This document shows, one piece after another, positions 16,365-24,620 of a stretch of 64,000 nucleotides of DNA. The notes beneath the pieces are model-generated. The model was not told the DNA's origin and did no database searches. It saw only the letters and a program-made list of their open reading frames with translations. Made by a program: the position numbers and the translations under genes. Source of the stretch: Pseudomonas putida (GTDB lineage Bacteria; Pseudomonadota; Gammaproteobacteria; Pseudomonadales; Pseudomonadaceae); NCBI RefSeq assembly GCF_001976065.1, contig NZ_MNAH01000002.1, positions 679,118 through 743,117 of the forward strand. Direction: 5' to 3'. The number at the start of each line of letters is the position of its first letter. Within the stretch, counting starts at the first letter, position 1.

Positions 16365-16826
16365 TCAGCGATTGAGCCAGGGATAACGCGCTGTGTCCTG
16401 GCTGCCATAATCAGGGTCCAGGTAGATGAAGCAGCGCTGGATCTTGAAATCACGGATCTCGAACACATCGGCCCAGTAGCCCGCGCCCGCCGCTGACGGC
16501 ACGCCCGCACGCCAATGGCCATCGACGTGTTCACCATAACTGGTGCCTTCGCAGACCAGCGTGTCGGTGCCGGTGAGAATCCAGTTGAAGTGTGCGTAGT
16601 CGTGGGTGATCGACTTCAAGCGGCTGCCCAGATCCCCGAACATTTGGCCGATCTGGTCCCGCCCGGTGGCCAGTCCCCACTTGGGAAACAGAACCTGGGC
16701 ATCCTCGGCGAACAGCTCGAGAATGCTCCCGCCGGTGGAGGTAACGCCGCCGTTGTCGAAGGCCTTGAGGTATTCCAGGGCGACTGATTTGCGTTGTTCG
16801 TCGGTCATTGTCAGGGTACTGATCAT
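16365..16826 (-). CDS. NTF2-fold (SnoaL-like) protein
   Basis: A 153-residue alpha+beta-cone protein: N-terminal helices (DEQRKSVALEYLKAFDNG), then LELFAEDAQVLFPKWG and a terminal sheet (YWADVFEIRDFKIQRCFIYLDPDYG). The fold binds small hydrophobic or aromatic ligands and includes ketosteroid isomerases and polyketide cyclases. Start ATG 16826 has GGAG 6 nt before it. It is 30 nt from the cytochrome c stop. Next to a ketosteroid-dehydrogenase-like flavoprotein, an isomerase or dehydratase acting on the same cyclic ketone substrate is a reasonable inference. No signal peptide, so cytoplasmic. Confidence 0.78.
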   Translation of the reverse strand: MISTLTMTDEQRKSVALEYLKAFDNGGVTSTGGSILELFAEDAQVLFPKWGLATGRDQIGQMFGDLGSRLKSITHDYAHFNWILTGTDTLVCEGTSYGEHVDGHWRAGVPSAAGAGYWADVFEIRDFKIQRCFIYLDPDYGSQDTARYPWLNR

Positions 16827-16856
16827 GGTTGTCTCCGCGGTACTTTAGGGTGGCTG

Positions 16857-17252
16857 TCAGTGCAGCGACTTGATGTAGGTGATGATCTTCTGCCGCTTGG
16901 CCGGGTCGTCCTGGGAATAGACCATGGCACTGCCCGGCGCCACGCTCTGGGCATCGGTCAGCCAGGCGTCGAGCGTTTGCTCATCCCAGACCTTGCCGGA
17001 CATGGCTTTGGTATACCCATCGCTGTAGGTGAAGTTGCTCTCGCTGGCTGCCTTGCGCCCCAGCAGCCCGAACAGGTTCGGCCCCTGCCCTGGCGGTCCG
17101 CCCTTGTCGAAGGTGTGGCAGACCGCGCAGTGGTTGGTCGCCAGTTTCTGTGCCGCTGCCAGGTCATCGGCCAAAGCGCTGCCGATGAGGCCAAGGCCTG
17201 CCGCCAACACCCATAGCGCCGGGGCTCGCAGGAAAAAGTTGAAGTGCGTCAT
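16857..17252 (-). CDS. Periplasmic class I cytochrome c
   Basis: A 131-residue monohaem cytochrome: Sec signal peptide ending about residue 28 (SALADD), haem attachment C42-A-V-C45-H46, the GPNLFGLLGRKA loop and a probable axial methionine in GSAMVYSQDD (about residue 110). This layout resembles eukaryotic-type soluble cytochromes c. It begins 36 nt after the stop of a Tat-exported flavoprotein, so it is the likely electron acceptor for that dehydrogenase, passing electrons to the respiratory chain. Confidence 0.9.
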   Translation of the reverse strand: MTHFNFFLRAPALWVLAAGLGLIGSALADDLAAAQKLATNHCAVCHTFDKGGPPGQGPNLFGLLGRKAASESNFTYSDGYTKAMSGKVWDEQTLDAWLTDAQSVAPGSAMVYSQDDPAKRQKIITYIKSLH

Positions 17253-17288
17253 ATCGTCGTTCTCGTGCAGTCGAGGGTTAAGCCGTCA

Positions 17289-19016
17289 TCAGCTGCGGCT
17301 CGGTTCCTTGTGCGCCTGGTTTGCCGCGCGATAGGCAAAGGCGATGATCGGTCCCAGCGTCGAGCCACCGGCCCAGTAGGCGCGACCGGAAGCCGACGCC
17401 ACGCAGTTGCCGACGCCATACAAACCCGGGATCGGTGCATTGGCGTTGTTCAAGACTTGGCCGACCGAGTTGGTTTTCGGCCCGCCCTTGGTGTCGAGGT
17501 TGCCGCCGGTGATCAACGCCGCGTAGTAAGGACCTTTCGCGGCCAGCGGATACATCGTCAGGTTGCCGCTGCGGTCGGGTTTGACCGGGCCGGTGAACAC
17601 GCCCTGGATCACCAGCTCGCCGCGATGGAAATCGAGGTCCTTGCCCGTCTTCGCCAACTCGTTGAAACGCTTGAGCGTGGCTTTCAGGTTCAGGTTGAAA
17701 TCCGCGCTGAGCTTCATCCCGCCAATATCGGCGGCGTGCTTATCCAGACGTTCGGCGATGTTCTTCGCCAGCTCTTCCAGGGTTTCGCCCTTGACCACAT
17801 GGCGGTCGTTACCGCCCTTGGGCACGATCGGCGAGCCGTATTCGTCGCTGCTGCAGAAGTCCTGGGCGCGCTGGTCCCAGATCGAGAACATCACCAGGTT
17901 CGGGTATTCGGCCTTGTCGCCGTCCCACTGGAAGAAGGTCGGGACCAGCTCGTTGTAGACGGTCTTTTCGTTGACGACGCGTTTGCCGTACTTGTTCACC
18001 ATCAGCATCGAATCGCCGTTCATGGTGAAGATGCCGGACATCGAACCGTCCTTGGCCAGGGCTTTTTCCAGCAGGATCGGACACGACCAGGCGTAGTTCA
18101 TGTTGCGCAACTGCACCCCCAGCTCACTGGAGATGCGGATGAAATCACCTTCGTTGGTCAGCGCCGCGCAACCGCCGTAGACCGGGGCGTTGAGGAAGTT
18201 GCGCCGCAGCTCCGCATCGTGGGTGAAACCGCCCGTGGCGAAGATCACCGCCTTGCGCGCCTTGACCCGCTGCAGCGTGCCCTCTTCGGTTTCGACTTCG
18301 ACACCGACCGCTTCACCTTTACCGTTGAGGATCACTTTCACTACCCGTTCGCCGGTTCGGATTTGCACACCGTCGCGCTTGGCGGCAGCGGTCAGCGTAC
18401 GAATCGCCACGCGACCGCCGTCCGACATGCTTGGCCGGGCTTCCTTGGGCACCAGTACCCGGCCTTTCTTGGCCTTGTCTTCGGGCAACTCGGCCCAATA
18501 GTCCGGCACGTCCGGGCAATGGCGGTATGGCAACGCGTCGCGTTCGGCCAGCAGTTCGGCCGCTGGCGAAGCGCTCTCGTAGATGGCTTCGCACATCTCG
18601 TATTCCCAATCCGACAGACCGAGTTTGGGCAACGAGGCGTCGTAGGATTGCGGGCGAGTCAGGCGCGCGACATAACGCAGGTAGTCGGCTTTATCGTCGA
18701 CGATGCCCGCGTCACGCATCGGCTTGTTGTTCGGCACCCAGTACCAGAACGCCGCTTTCGCCGCGGTGCCGCCGGGGCTGCCGGCCTTTTCCAGAATGAC
18801 CACATCGTTGCCCAGCCAGCGCGAGAACAACGCGGTCGGCAAACCGCTGCCGCCACCACCGACCACGACGATGTCGTGTTCCCGGTCAAAGGGCAGTTCG
18901 TCGCTGGCCATGGCCCGTGCCGCGACGCCGGACAAGGCGGCGACAGCCGTACCGGCGGCGCCGGCCTTGATGAAGTTGCGGCGCGACAGTGCAAGTTTTT
19001 GCTGTTCTTCGTTCAA
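17289..19016 (-). CDS. Tat-exported FAD dehydrogenase, 3-ketosteroid delta1-dehydrogenase-like
   Basis: A 575-residue flavoprotein. A twin-arginine signal (SRRNFIKAG, RR at 12-13) precedes a GxGxxG FAD site (VVVGGGGSGLPTALF, about 51-65) and a FAD_binding_2 domain. The C-terminus has Y547-W-A-G-G551-STLG, the position of the catalytic Tyr and Gly of 3-ketosteroid delta1-dehydrogenases. Such enzymes introduce C=C bonds next to a ketone in a ring. With the downstream cytochrome c, it probably oxidises a cyclic ketone in the periplasm. The start is a TTG at 19016, supported by GGAG 8 nt upstream; no ATG precedes the Tat motif. Confidence 0.85.
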   Translation of the reverse strand: MNEEQQKLALSRRNFIKAGAAGTAVAALSGVAARAMASDELPFDREHDIVVVGGGGSGLPTALFSRWLGNDVVILEKAGSPGGTAAKAAFWYWVPNNKPMRDAGIVDDKADYLRYVARLTRPQSYDASLPKLGLSDWEYEMCEAIYESASPAAELLAERDALPYRHCPDVPDYWAELPEDKAKKGRVLVPKEARPSMSDGGRVAIRTLTAAAKRDGVQIRTGERVVKVILNGKGEAVGVEVETEEGTLQRVKARKAVIFATGGFTHDAELRRNFLNAPVYGGCAALTNEGDFIRISSELGVQLRNMNYAWSCPILLEKALAKDGSMSGIFTMNGDSMLMVNKYGKRVVNEKTVYNELVPTFFQWDGDKAEYPNLVMFSIWDQRAQDFCSSDEYGSPIVPKGGNDRHVVKGETLEELAKNIAERLDKHAADIGGMKLSADFNLNLKATLKRFNELAKTGKDLDFHRGELVIQGVFTGPVKPDRSGNLTMYPLAAKGPYYAALITGGNLDTKGGPKTNSVGQVLNNANAPIPGLYGVGNCVASASGRAYWAGGSTLGPIIAFAYRAANQAHKEPSRS

Positions 19017-19074
19017 TTTTTATTCTCCGGATTGAGTAGCGGCGACACAGGCCAGTCAGCGCACGTTGCGTGAC

Positions 19075-19986
19075 TCACCAGTAATGCCAGAGCTGCACAA
19101 ACAAGCCGTCGGTGACGGTGGTGTTGCGTCCTTTCACGCCCTTGGAATAGTGGATGGACACCTGGTCCCACATTTTCTGGGCGAACACTTTCTGTACGCC
19201 CGGCTTGAGCTGGAACAGCACACCGGCGCCGAGCGCGGTTTCGTTGGATTCAGAGAACGCGATGGCGTCGTTGTTGCGATCATCGGAGCTGAAGGTTTTC
19301 TGGTAGTCGACACTGACGAAGGGCGTGACCTGGTAGGTCGGGCGATCGACGATGTTGTAGCCCAGGCGCAGGTTGGCGTGGCCGGTGTCGCCAGGTTCGG
19401 TGTGGTGCGGGCCATCGCCACGCAGGATCGCGCCTACCAGCAGGTCGATGTTCACCTTGCCCAGCCACTCGTTGTAGAACAGCGAAGGCCACAAGGCGTA
19501 GGTGTCGCTGCTGACTGAGTCCGCGCCAGTCGGCAGTTGCACGTAGGCTTGCGCGCCGATGGTGCGCAGCGGCGTCGGGTTGTACCAGACCAGGCCGCCG
19601 ACCAAGGGATCGCCCAACCCGCTGACCCGCGTGCCGTTGCCGCGAACCGCAATCTCCGGGAGGGTGATGCTGGCGATGAAGCCGGTATTGGGCAGGCCGT
19701 CCATCTTCCAGTAGTGCAACAACGACGTCAGGCCAACGTAGGTCTCGGTGTTGCTGCCGGCGACCTTGTTGCCGTGATCGTCAAAGCGTTTACGGTCATC
19801 GTTGTATTCAAACTCCTGGCCCACGGAGTTGTAAGGCTCGGTGAAATCCGAACTGAACTGGAAGCTTTGCGGCCGGTTGCTGGCATAAGGAATGCCCGAG
19901 GCTTGCGCCGTGGCGGGAAACAAAATGCCAGCCCCCAGAACGGGAGCGAACAGGGTCGCAGCGCAACCCCATGCACGAATACTCAT
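19075..19986 (-). CDS. Outer-membrane channel of the phenol-degradation (MetA-type) family
   Basis: A 303-residue beta-barrel-type protein with a signal peptide (cleaved after about ATAQA, residue 29) and alternating aromatic beta strands (LTSLLHYWKMDGLPNTGFIASITLPEI; ending in LFVQLWHYW with a terminal aromatic as expected for outer-membrane barrels). It matches the family often encoded with aromatic catabolic operons, presumed to admit hydrophobic substrates. Start 19986 has AAGGAAGG just upstream. It is first in the unit with the periplasmic flavoprotein (58 nt gap) and cytochrome c, so it is the likely entry channel for their substrate. Confidence 0.82.
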   Translation of the reverse strand: MSIRAWGCAATLFAPVLGAGILFPATAQASGIPYASNRPQSFQFSSDFTEPYNSVGQEFEYNDDRKRFDDHGNKVAGSNTETYVGLTSLLHYWKMDGLPNTGFIASITLPEIAVRGNGTRVSGLGDPLVGGLVWYNPTPLRTIGAQAYVQLPTGADSVSSDTYALWPSLFYNEWLGKVNIDLLVGAILRGDGPHHTEPGDTGHANLRLGYNIVDRPTYQVTPFVSVDYQKTFSSDDRNNDAIAFSESNETALGAGVLFQLKPGVQKVFAQKMWDQVSIHYSKGVKGRNTTVTDGLFVQLWHYW

Positions 19987-20205
19987 ACCTGCCTTCCTTA
20001 TTGTTATAGGAGCCAATCCCCCGAAGGGGCGTAAGGCCGAAAGCAAGGTATGACGTCTTGATGAGCCCTGGCTGGAGCTCCACCGGATCGTTGGCCGATC
20101 CTGGTGTTCGGCGAGATGGAGGCTACAAGCCCGCCACTGCACCAACAATTCCATTCTCGGCGACTTCAGTGTTTGCGTATTCAGAACAATGCTGCGGGGG
20201 TTGAA
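19987..20205. other. Upstream region of the outer-membrane channel operon
   Basis: About 220 bases with no convincing coding potential. It must hold the promoter of the channel-flavoprotein-cytochrome unit; I could not identify a clear sigma70 or sigma54 element or a strong dyad. A REP pair follows directly. Confidence 0.4.
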
Positions 20206-20297
20206 CTGTAGGAGCCGGCTTGCCGGCGAAGGCGTCAGGTCAGCCAGCATCGATGTAGCATGTGCCGGTCCCTTCGCTGGCGAGCCAGCTCCTACAG
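20206..20297 (+). repeat. REP pair after quinone reductase gene
   Basis: CTGTAGGAGCCGGCTTGCCGGCGA and its inverted partner TCGCTGGCGAGCCAGCTCCTACA, spacer about 45 nt, located just downstream of the ABC/quinone-reductase operon. Confidence 0.9.
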
Positions 20298-20308
20298 GTT
20301 TTGTGGGG

Positions 20309-21013
20309 TCATTTAGTCAGCGGGTAAAGCTGTTCGTCGAACTGTGACAGTTTAGGAAACAGCAAGGGTTGGTCGTCGCTCAGGTGTTGCAGGCGCTGGT
20401 GGTAGTCGGCAAGGAATTCTTTGCGCGCCTCATCGCTGATGTACGGCACATGCCACGCTACAAACGGTTCCAGCACGTCGAATCCGACGTAAGCCAGGGT
20501 GCCACGCAAAAGCGGCCGCAGCATGTCCTCCAACGGACCGTGGATCGCCTCTTCTCCGAACATGTGCTCGCGGCCACCCAAGGTTACGGTGACCAACGCC
20601 TTCTTGCCGGCCAAGCCACCCTGGTCATAGAAACGCTTGCCGCCATAGCAAATCCCGGACACCAGCACCCGATCAATCCAGCCCTTGAGCATCGCCGGGG
20701 TGGAGAACCAGAAGATCGGGAAGTTGAGGATCAGCAGGTCCGCCCACAGCAGCTTGTCCAGTTCGCCCTGGATGTCCGCCGCCAGGGACTGGCTTTTCAC
20801 GCCCAGGCGTTGTTCCAGGGCATAGACCAGGTACTCGGGGTTTTCCCGCGAGGAGAAGTCATCGGCGCTGGCCACCGGGTTCCAGTTCATCTTGTACAGG
20901 TCGCTGACCTGCACTTCGTGGCCTTGGGCTTCAAGGGTGGCAATGGCCTGGTCGCGCAAGGCGGCGGTGAACGATTGTGGCTCCGGGTGAGCGTGGACGA
21001 TCAGTACTTTCAT
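20309..21013 (-). CDS. NAD(P)H-dependent quinone oxidoreductase (flavodoxin-like)
   Basis: A 234-residue flavodoxin-fold reductase (MKVLIVHAHPEPQSFTAALRD, with NFPIFWFSTPAMLKGWIDRV at about 97-116 for FMN/FAD binding and TLGGREHMFG near 150). The family (NQO1/MdaB-like) reduces quinones by two electrons. It starts 9 nt after the ABC ATPase stop, so it is the last gene of that operon. Because hydroquinone genes lie nearby, reduction of benzoquinone back to hydroquinone is tempting, but its operon partner is an importer of unknown substrate. AAGGA precedes the ATG. Confidence 0.88.
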   Translation of the reverse strand: MKVLIVHAHPEPQSFTAALRDQAIATLEAQGHEVQVSDLYKMNWNPVASADDFSSRENPEYLVYALEQRLGVKSQSLAADIQGELDKLLWADLLILNFPIFWFSTPAMLKGWIDRVLVSGICYGGKRFYDQGGLAGKKALVTVTLGGREHMFGEEAIHGPLEDMLRPLLRGTLAYVGFDVLEPFVAWHVPYISDEARKEFLADYHQRLQHLSDDQPLLFPKLSQFDEQLYPLTK

Positions 21014-21022
21014 GAGGATTCC

Positions 21023-22669
21023 TTAGACTTTTTCCAGCGTAGGGTTTGAATTCGGGGTGGCGCGGCTGGCCAGCAGGCGGTCGAGCCAGTCGGGGTCCAT
21101 TTGTGGTTCGGAGGAAAACAGCAGTCCGGTGTAGTCCTGGTGCGGCGGGGTGAAAATAGCACTGCGCGAGCCATGATCCACCACCCTGCCCCGTTGCATC
21201 ACCAGCACTTCGTCGGCGATCGCCCGCACAGTGGCGACATCATGGGTGATGAACAGGTAGGCCACACCGAGCTGTTGCTGAATGCGGTTGAGCAGCTTGA
21301 GCACGCCTTCGGCTACCAGCTGGTCGAGGGCCGAGGTGACTTCGTCACAGATGATCAGCTGCGGATCGGCGGCCAGTGCCCGGGCGATGCAGATCCGCTG
21401 TTTCTGCCCACCGGACAATTCACGGGGCTGGCGCTCCATGAAGGTCGCAGGATCCAGTTCGATCATCTCCAACAGCTCGGCCACCCGTGCACGCATGGCC
21501 TTGCCCTTGAGCCCTAGATAGAAGGTCAGCGGCCGGCCGATGATGTCGACGATGCGCTGGCGTGGGTTCAGCGCCGTGTCGGGGATCTGATAAATCATCT
21601 GGATGCGCCGCAGTTGCTCCTTGCTGCGTTGGCGGAAGTCCGCTGGCAGCGGTTGGCCGTCATACAGCACCTCGCCGTAAGTGGGCGGTAGCAAGCCGGT
21701 AATCAGGCGCGCGGTGGAGCTTTTGCCACTGCCGGATTCGCCGATCACCGCCAGGGTCTGGCCACGGTACAACTTCAACGAAACGTCGTGCAGCACCGGT
21801 TGATGGCCGTAGCTGGCGCAAGCGTTGCGCAATTCCAGCAGCGGCTTCTCCTGCTGCGGCAATGCCTTGGGTTCGGTGCGGAAACTGCGCACCGCCCACA
21901 GCGACTTGGTGTAGTCCTCCTGCGGATCGCCGAGCATCTTGCGGGTTTCGGCCTCCTCTACCAGTTTACCGTGGCGCAGCACCATGATGCGGTCGGCCAT
22001 CTGCGCCACCACCGCGAGGTCGTGGCTGATGTAGATCGCCGCACTGCCGTAGGTCTTCACCGCATCGCGAATCGCTGCCAGCACCTCGATCTGGGTCGTG
22101 ACGTCGAGGGCGGTGGTCGGTTCGTCGAAGATGATCAGGTCCGGATGACAGGCCATCGCCATGGCGGTCATGACTCGCTGCAACTGGCCGCCGGAGACCT
22201 GGTGCGGGTAACGCTGGCCGATCTGTTCGGGGTTGGGCAAGCGCAGCACGCGATACAACTCCACCGCCTCGCGCATGGCCTGTTCACGGCTGATACCACC
22301 GTTTTTCACCGCCGTCTCGACATGTTGATCGATCAGGCGATGGGCCGGGTTGAACGAGGCTGCCGCACTTTGTGCGACGTAGGCGATGCGTAAACCGCGC
22401 AACTTGCGCAGGGCTTCGGGTTTGGCCTTGAGCAGGTCGATGCCGTCGAAATGCACGGTGCCACCGGTAATCTTGCAGCCGTCGCGGGTATAACCCATGG
22501 CGGACAGGCCGAGGGTCGACTTGCCCGCCCCGGACTCACCGATCAGCCCCAGTACCTCGCCGCGCTGCAGGGTCAGGTCGATGCCCTTGATCAATGGATG
22601 CCAGGCGTCTTCGTAATGGCCTTCGATGTGCAGGTTGCGGATTTCCAGCAAAGGTTGGGATGTCGTCAT
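21023..22669 (-). CDS. Dpp/Opp-type ABC importer ATPase with two fused nucleotide-binding domains
   Basis: A 548-residue protein joining DppD-like and DppF-like halves. NBD1: GESGAGKST (about 41-49) and signature VSGGQLQR; NBD2: GESGSGKSS (about 317) and LSGGQKQR, each followed by Walker B (IIFDEPTTALD; IICDEVTSALD). Fusion is common for this subfamily. ATG 22669 is chosen because AAGGA is 9 nt upstream; ATG 22678 touches that AAGGA. The permease stop is 3 nt away. It powers import of an oligopeptide, opine or similar cationic ligand captured by the Tat-type binding protein of the operon. Confidence 0.9.
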   Translation of the reverse strand: MTTSQPLLEIRNLHIEGHYEDAWHPLIKGIDLTLQRGEVLGLIGESGAGKSTLGLSAMGYTRDGCKITGGTVHFDGIDLLKAKPEALRKLRGLRIAYVAQSAAASFNPAHRLIDQHVETAVKNGGISREQAMREAVELYRVLRLPNPEQIGQRYPHQVSGGQLQRVMTAMAMACHPDLIIFDEPTTALDVTTQIEVLAAIRDAVKTYGSAAIYISHDLAVVAQMADRIMVLRHGKLVEEAETRKMLGDPQEDYTKSLWAVRSFRTEPKALPQQEKPLLELRNACASYGHQPVLHDVSLKLYRGQTLAVIGESGSGKSSTARLITGLLPPTYGEVLYDGQPLPADFRQRSKEQLRRIQMIYQIPDTALNPRQRIVDIIGRPLTFYLGLKGKAMRARVAELLEMIELDPATFMERQPRELSGGQKQRICIARALAADPQLIICDEVTSALDQLVAEGVLKLLNRIQQQLGVAYLFITHDVATVRAIADEVLVMQRGRVVDHGSRSAIFTPPHQDYTGLLFSSEPQMDPDWLDRLLASRATPNSNPTLEKV

Positions 22670-22671
22670 GT

Positions 22672-23499
22672 TCAGCATTCCTTGAGGCCGCTGGATTTGT
22701 GCAGCATCCAGTCGACGACGAAGTTGACGCTGACCGTGATCAAGGCCACGGCCAGGGCGGGCAGTAATGGACTGATGTCGCCAAAGGTAATCAGTACGGC
22801 GTTGTCGCGCACCATGCTGCCCCAGTCGGCGGTGGGCGGCTGGATGCCCAGGCCGAGGAACGACAGCGCACTGATGAACAGGAACACGAAGCAGAAACGC
22901 AGGCCGAATTCGGCAATCAGCGGCGCCGCAGCGTTGGGCAGTACCTCGCGGGTCACCAGCCAGCACAGGCCTTCACCGCGCAGGCGCGCGGCTTCGACGA
23001 AGTCCTGCACCACCACGTTCATCGCCACCGCCCGGGACAGGCGAAACACCCGGGTCGCATCCAGCAGCGCGATCACCAGTACCAGCGACGTCGCATTGGT
23101 ACCAACCACACTGAGAATCAGCAAGGCGAAGATCAGTTGTGGAATGGCCATCAGGATGTCCACCACCCGCGACAGGCCCTGGTCAATGGCACCGCCCTTG
23201 ATCGCTGCGACCAGCCCGCAGGTACCACCGAGCAGGAACGCCAGCACCGTGGTCAGGAAGGCAATGCCCAGGGTGTTGCGCGCGCCATAGACCAGGCGGC
23301 TGAACATGTCGCGGCCCAGGTTATCGGTGCCCAACAGGAACTGCCCGCCCCAGGGTGCGAAGCCCTCGCCCACCACCTGGGTTTCGCCGAACGGCGCCAA
23401 TACCTCGGCGAACAGCGCCACAAGGATGTACACAATGATCACCAGCATGCCGAACTGCGCACTCAGCGGTGCCCGGAGCAAAGTTTTAAGCAGGCTCAT
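22672..23499 (-). CDS. ABC transporter permease, DppC-like
   Basis: A 275-residue permease: N-terminal helix, periplasmic loop with FLLGTDNLGRDMFSRLVYGARNTL (about 55-78, a DppC/OppC hallmark), then about five helices and the EAA loop (DFVEAARLRGEG...REVLPNAAAPLI). It pairs with the DppB-like permease whose stop is 3 nt upstream of this start. Four genes in a row are nearly overlapping, showing one transcript. Confidence 0.92.
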   Translation of the reverse strand: MSLLKTLLRAPLSAQFGMLVIIVYILVALFAEVLAPFGETQVVGEGFAPWGGQFLLGTDNLGRDMFSRLVYGARNTLGIAFLTTVLAFLLGGTCGLVAAIKGGAIDQGLSRVVDILMAIPQLIFALLILSVVGTNATSLVLVIALLDATRVFRLSRAVAMNVVVQDFVEAARLRGEGLCWLVTREVLPNAAAPLIAEFGLRFCFVFLFISALSFLGLGIQPPTADWGSMVRDNAVLITFGDISPLLPALAVALITVSVNFVVDWMLHKSSGLKEC

Positions 23500-23502
23500 G
23501 AT

Positions 23503-24462
23503 CTACCCCTTTGGATGCATCAGGCGTGGGTTGCTGGCAATCGACAGCACGTCGGCGCTGGTATTGAGCAGGATGTAGGTGGCGGCAAAGATCAGGCTGC
23601 AGGCCTGCACCACCGGGATGTCACGCTTGGCCACCGAGTCCACCAACAACTGGCCCAGGCCCGGATAGACGAACACCACCTCGACCACCACCACGCCGAC
23701 CACCAGGTACGCCAGGTTCAGCGCCACCACGTTGACGATCGGCGCCAGGGCGTTGGGCAAGGCATGGCGGAAAATGATCCGCGACTGGCTGATGCCCTTG
23801 AGCCGGGCCATTTCAATGTAGGGGCTGGCCAGCAGGTTGATCAGGGAGGCGCGGGTCATGCGCATCATCTGCGCGATTACCACCAGGCTCAGGGTCGCTA
23901 CCGGCAGCACCGAGCGCTCCAGTACCTCACCCAGCGAGGCGTTCGGCGAGAGATTGGAAATGCTCGGGAACCAGTTGAGCTTCACCGCGAACACCAGGAT
24001 CAGGATGTAGGCGACGAAGAACTCGGGGAACGATACCGCGCTGAGGGCCGAGGTGTTGAGCAGACGGTCGAACCAGCTGTTGCGGTACAGCGCCGCGAGC
24101 ATCCCCAGCAATAACGCCAGCGGTACCGAGACCATGGCTGCCAGCAAGGCCAGGCTGAAGGTGTTGCCCAGGCGACTGCCGACCAGATCGGCGATCGGCC
24201 GCTGGTTGGCCAGCGACACGCCCAGGTCGCCGTGCAGCAATTGCCAGATCCAGTGGCCGAAACGGGTCAGGGGCGGCAGGTCCAGGCCCAGTTGGGCGCG
24301 GTAGGCCGCCACGGTTTCCGGGGTGGCGGACTGGCCGAGCATGGCCTGGGCGATATCGCCCGGGAGCAGCCCGACGGCGAGGAAGATGATCACTGAAACG
24401 GCGAATAGCGATAACAGGCCCAATGCCAGGCGCTGCCCTAACAGCTTGAAAATACTTCTCAT
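23503..24462 (-). CDS. ABC transporter permease, DppB-like
   Basis: A 319-residue inner-membrane protein with the DppB/OppB pattern: first helix FKLLGQRLALGLLSLFAVSVIIF, a long periplasmic region (PGDIAQAMLGQSATPE), and the EAA loop SPYIEMARLKGISQSRIIFRHALPNALAPI. ATG 24462 is chosen over 24582 because AAGGA lies 9 nt before it and the longer frame runs into the REP pair. The REP pair between this gene and the binding-protein gene may reduce downstream expression relative to the binding protein. Confidence 0.92.
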   Translation of the reverse strand: MRSIFKLLGQRLALGLLSLFAVSVIIFLAVGLLPGDIAQAMLGQSATPETVAAYRAQLGLDLPPLTRFGHWIWQLLHGDLGVSLANQRPIADLVGSRLGNTFSLALLAAMVSVPLALLLGMLAALYRNSWFDRLLNTSALSAVSFPEFFVAYILILVFAVKLNWFPSISNLSPNASLGEVLERSVLPVATLSLVVIAQMMRMTRASLINLLASPYIEMARLKGISQSRIIFRHALPNALAPIVNVVALNLAYLVVGVVVVEVVFVYPGLGQLLVDSVAKRDIPVVQACSLIFAATYILLNTSADVLSIASNPRLMHPKG

Positions 24463-24510
24463 CGTGCAATTCCTTGAAATGGACACGTCAGTGGCGGCTG
24501 CGAACCGCAC

Positions 24511-24596
24511 CTGTAGGAGCCGGCTTGCCGGCGAAGGCGACCTTGAGCCTTGCATCGGCAATTCAGACGCCTTCGCCGGCAAGCCGGCTCCTACAG
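24511..24596 (+). repeat. REP pair inside Dpp-type ABC operon
   Basis: CTGTAGGAGCCGGCTTGCCGGCGAAGG and its inverted copy ending GGCTCCTACAG, spacer about 34 nt, between the binding-protein stop and the first permease. Confidence 0.92.
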
Positions 24597-24620
24597 AGGA
24601 TCTTCAGCGTCTCAGGGGGG

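Noticed and set aside
17244..19073. A 609-codon plus-strand frame opposite the flavoprotein gene
   Set aside because: It is longer than the sense gene but has shadow-like composition (rich in R, H, Q, G, V) and no family motifs, while the minus strand shows Tat, FAD and catalytic motifs in order.
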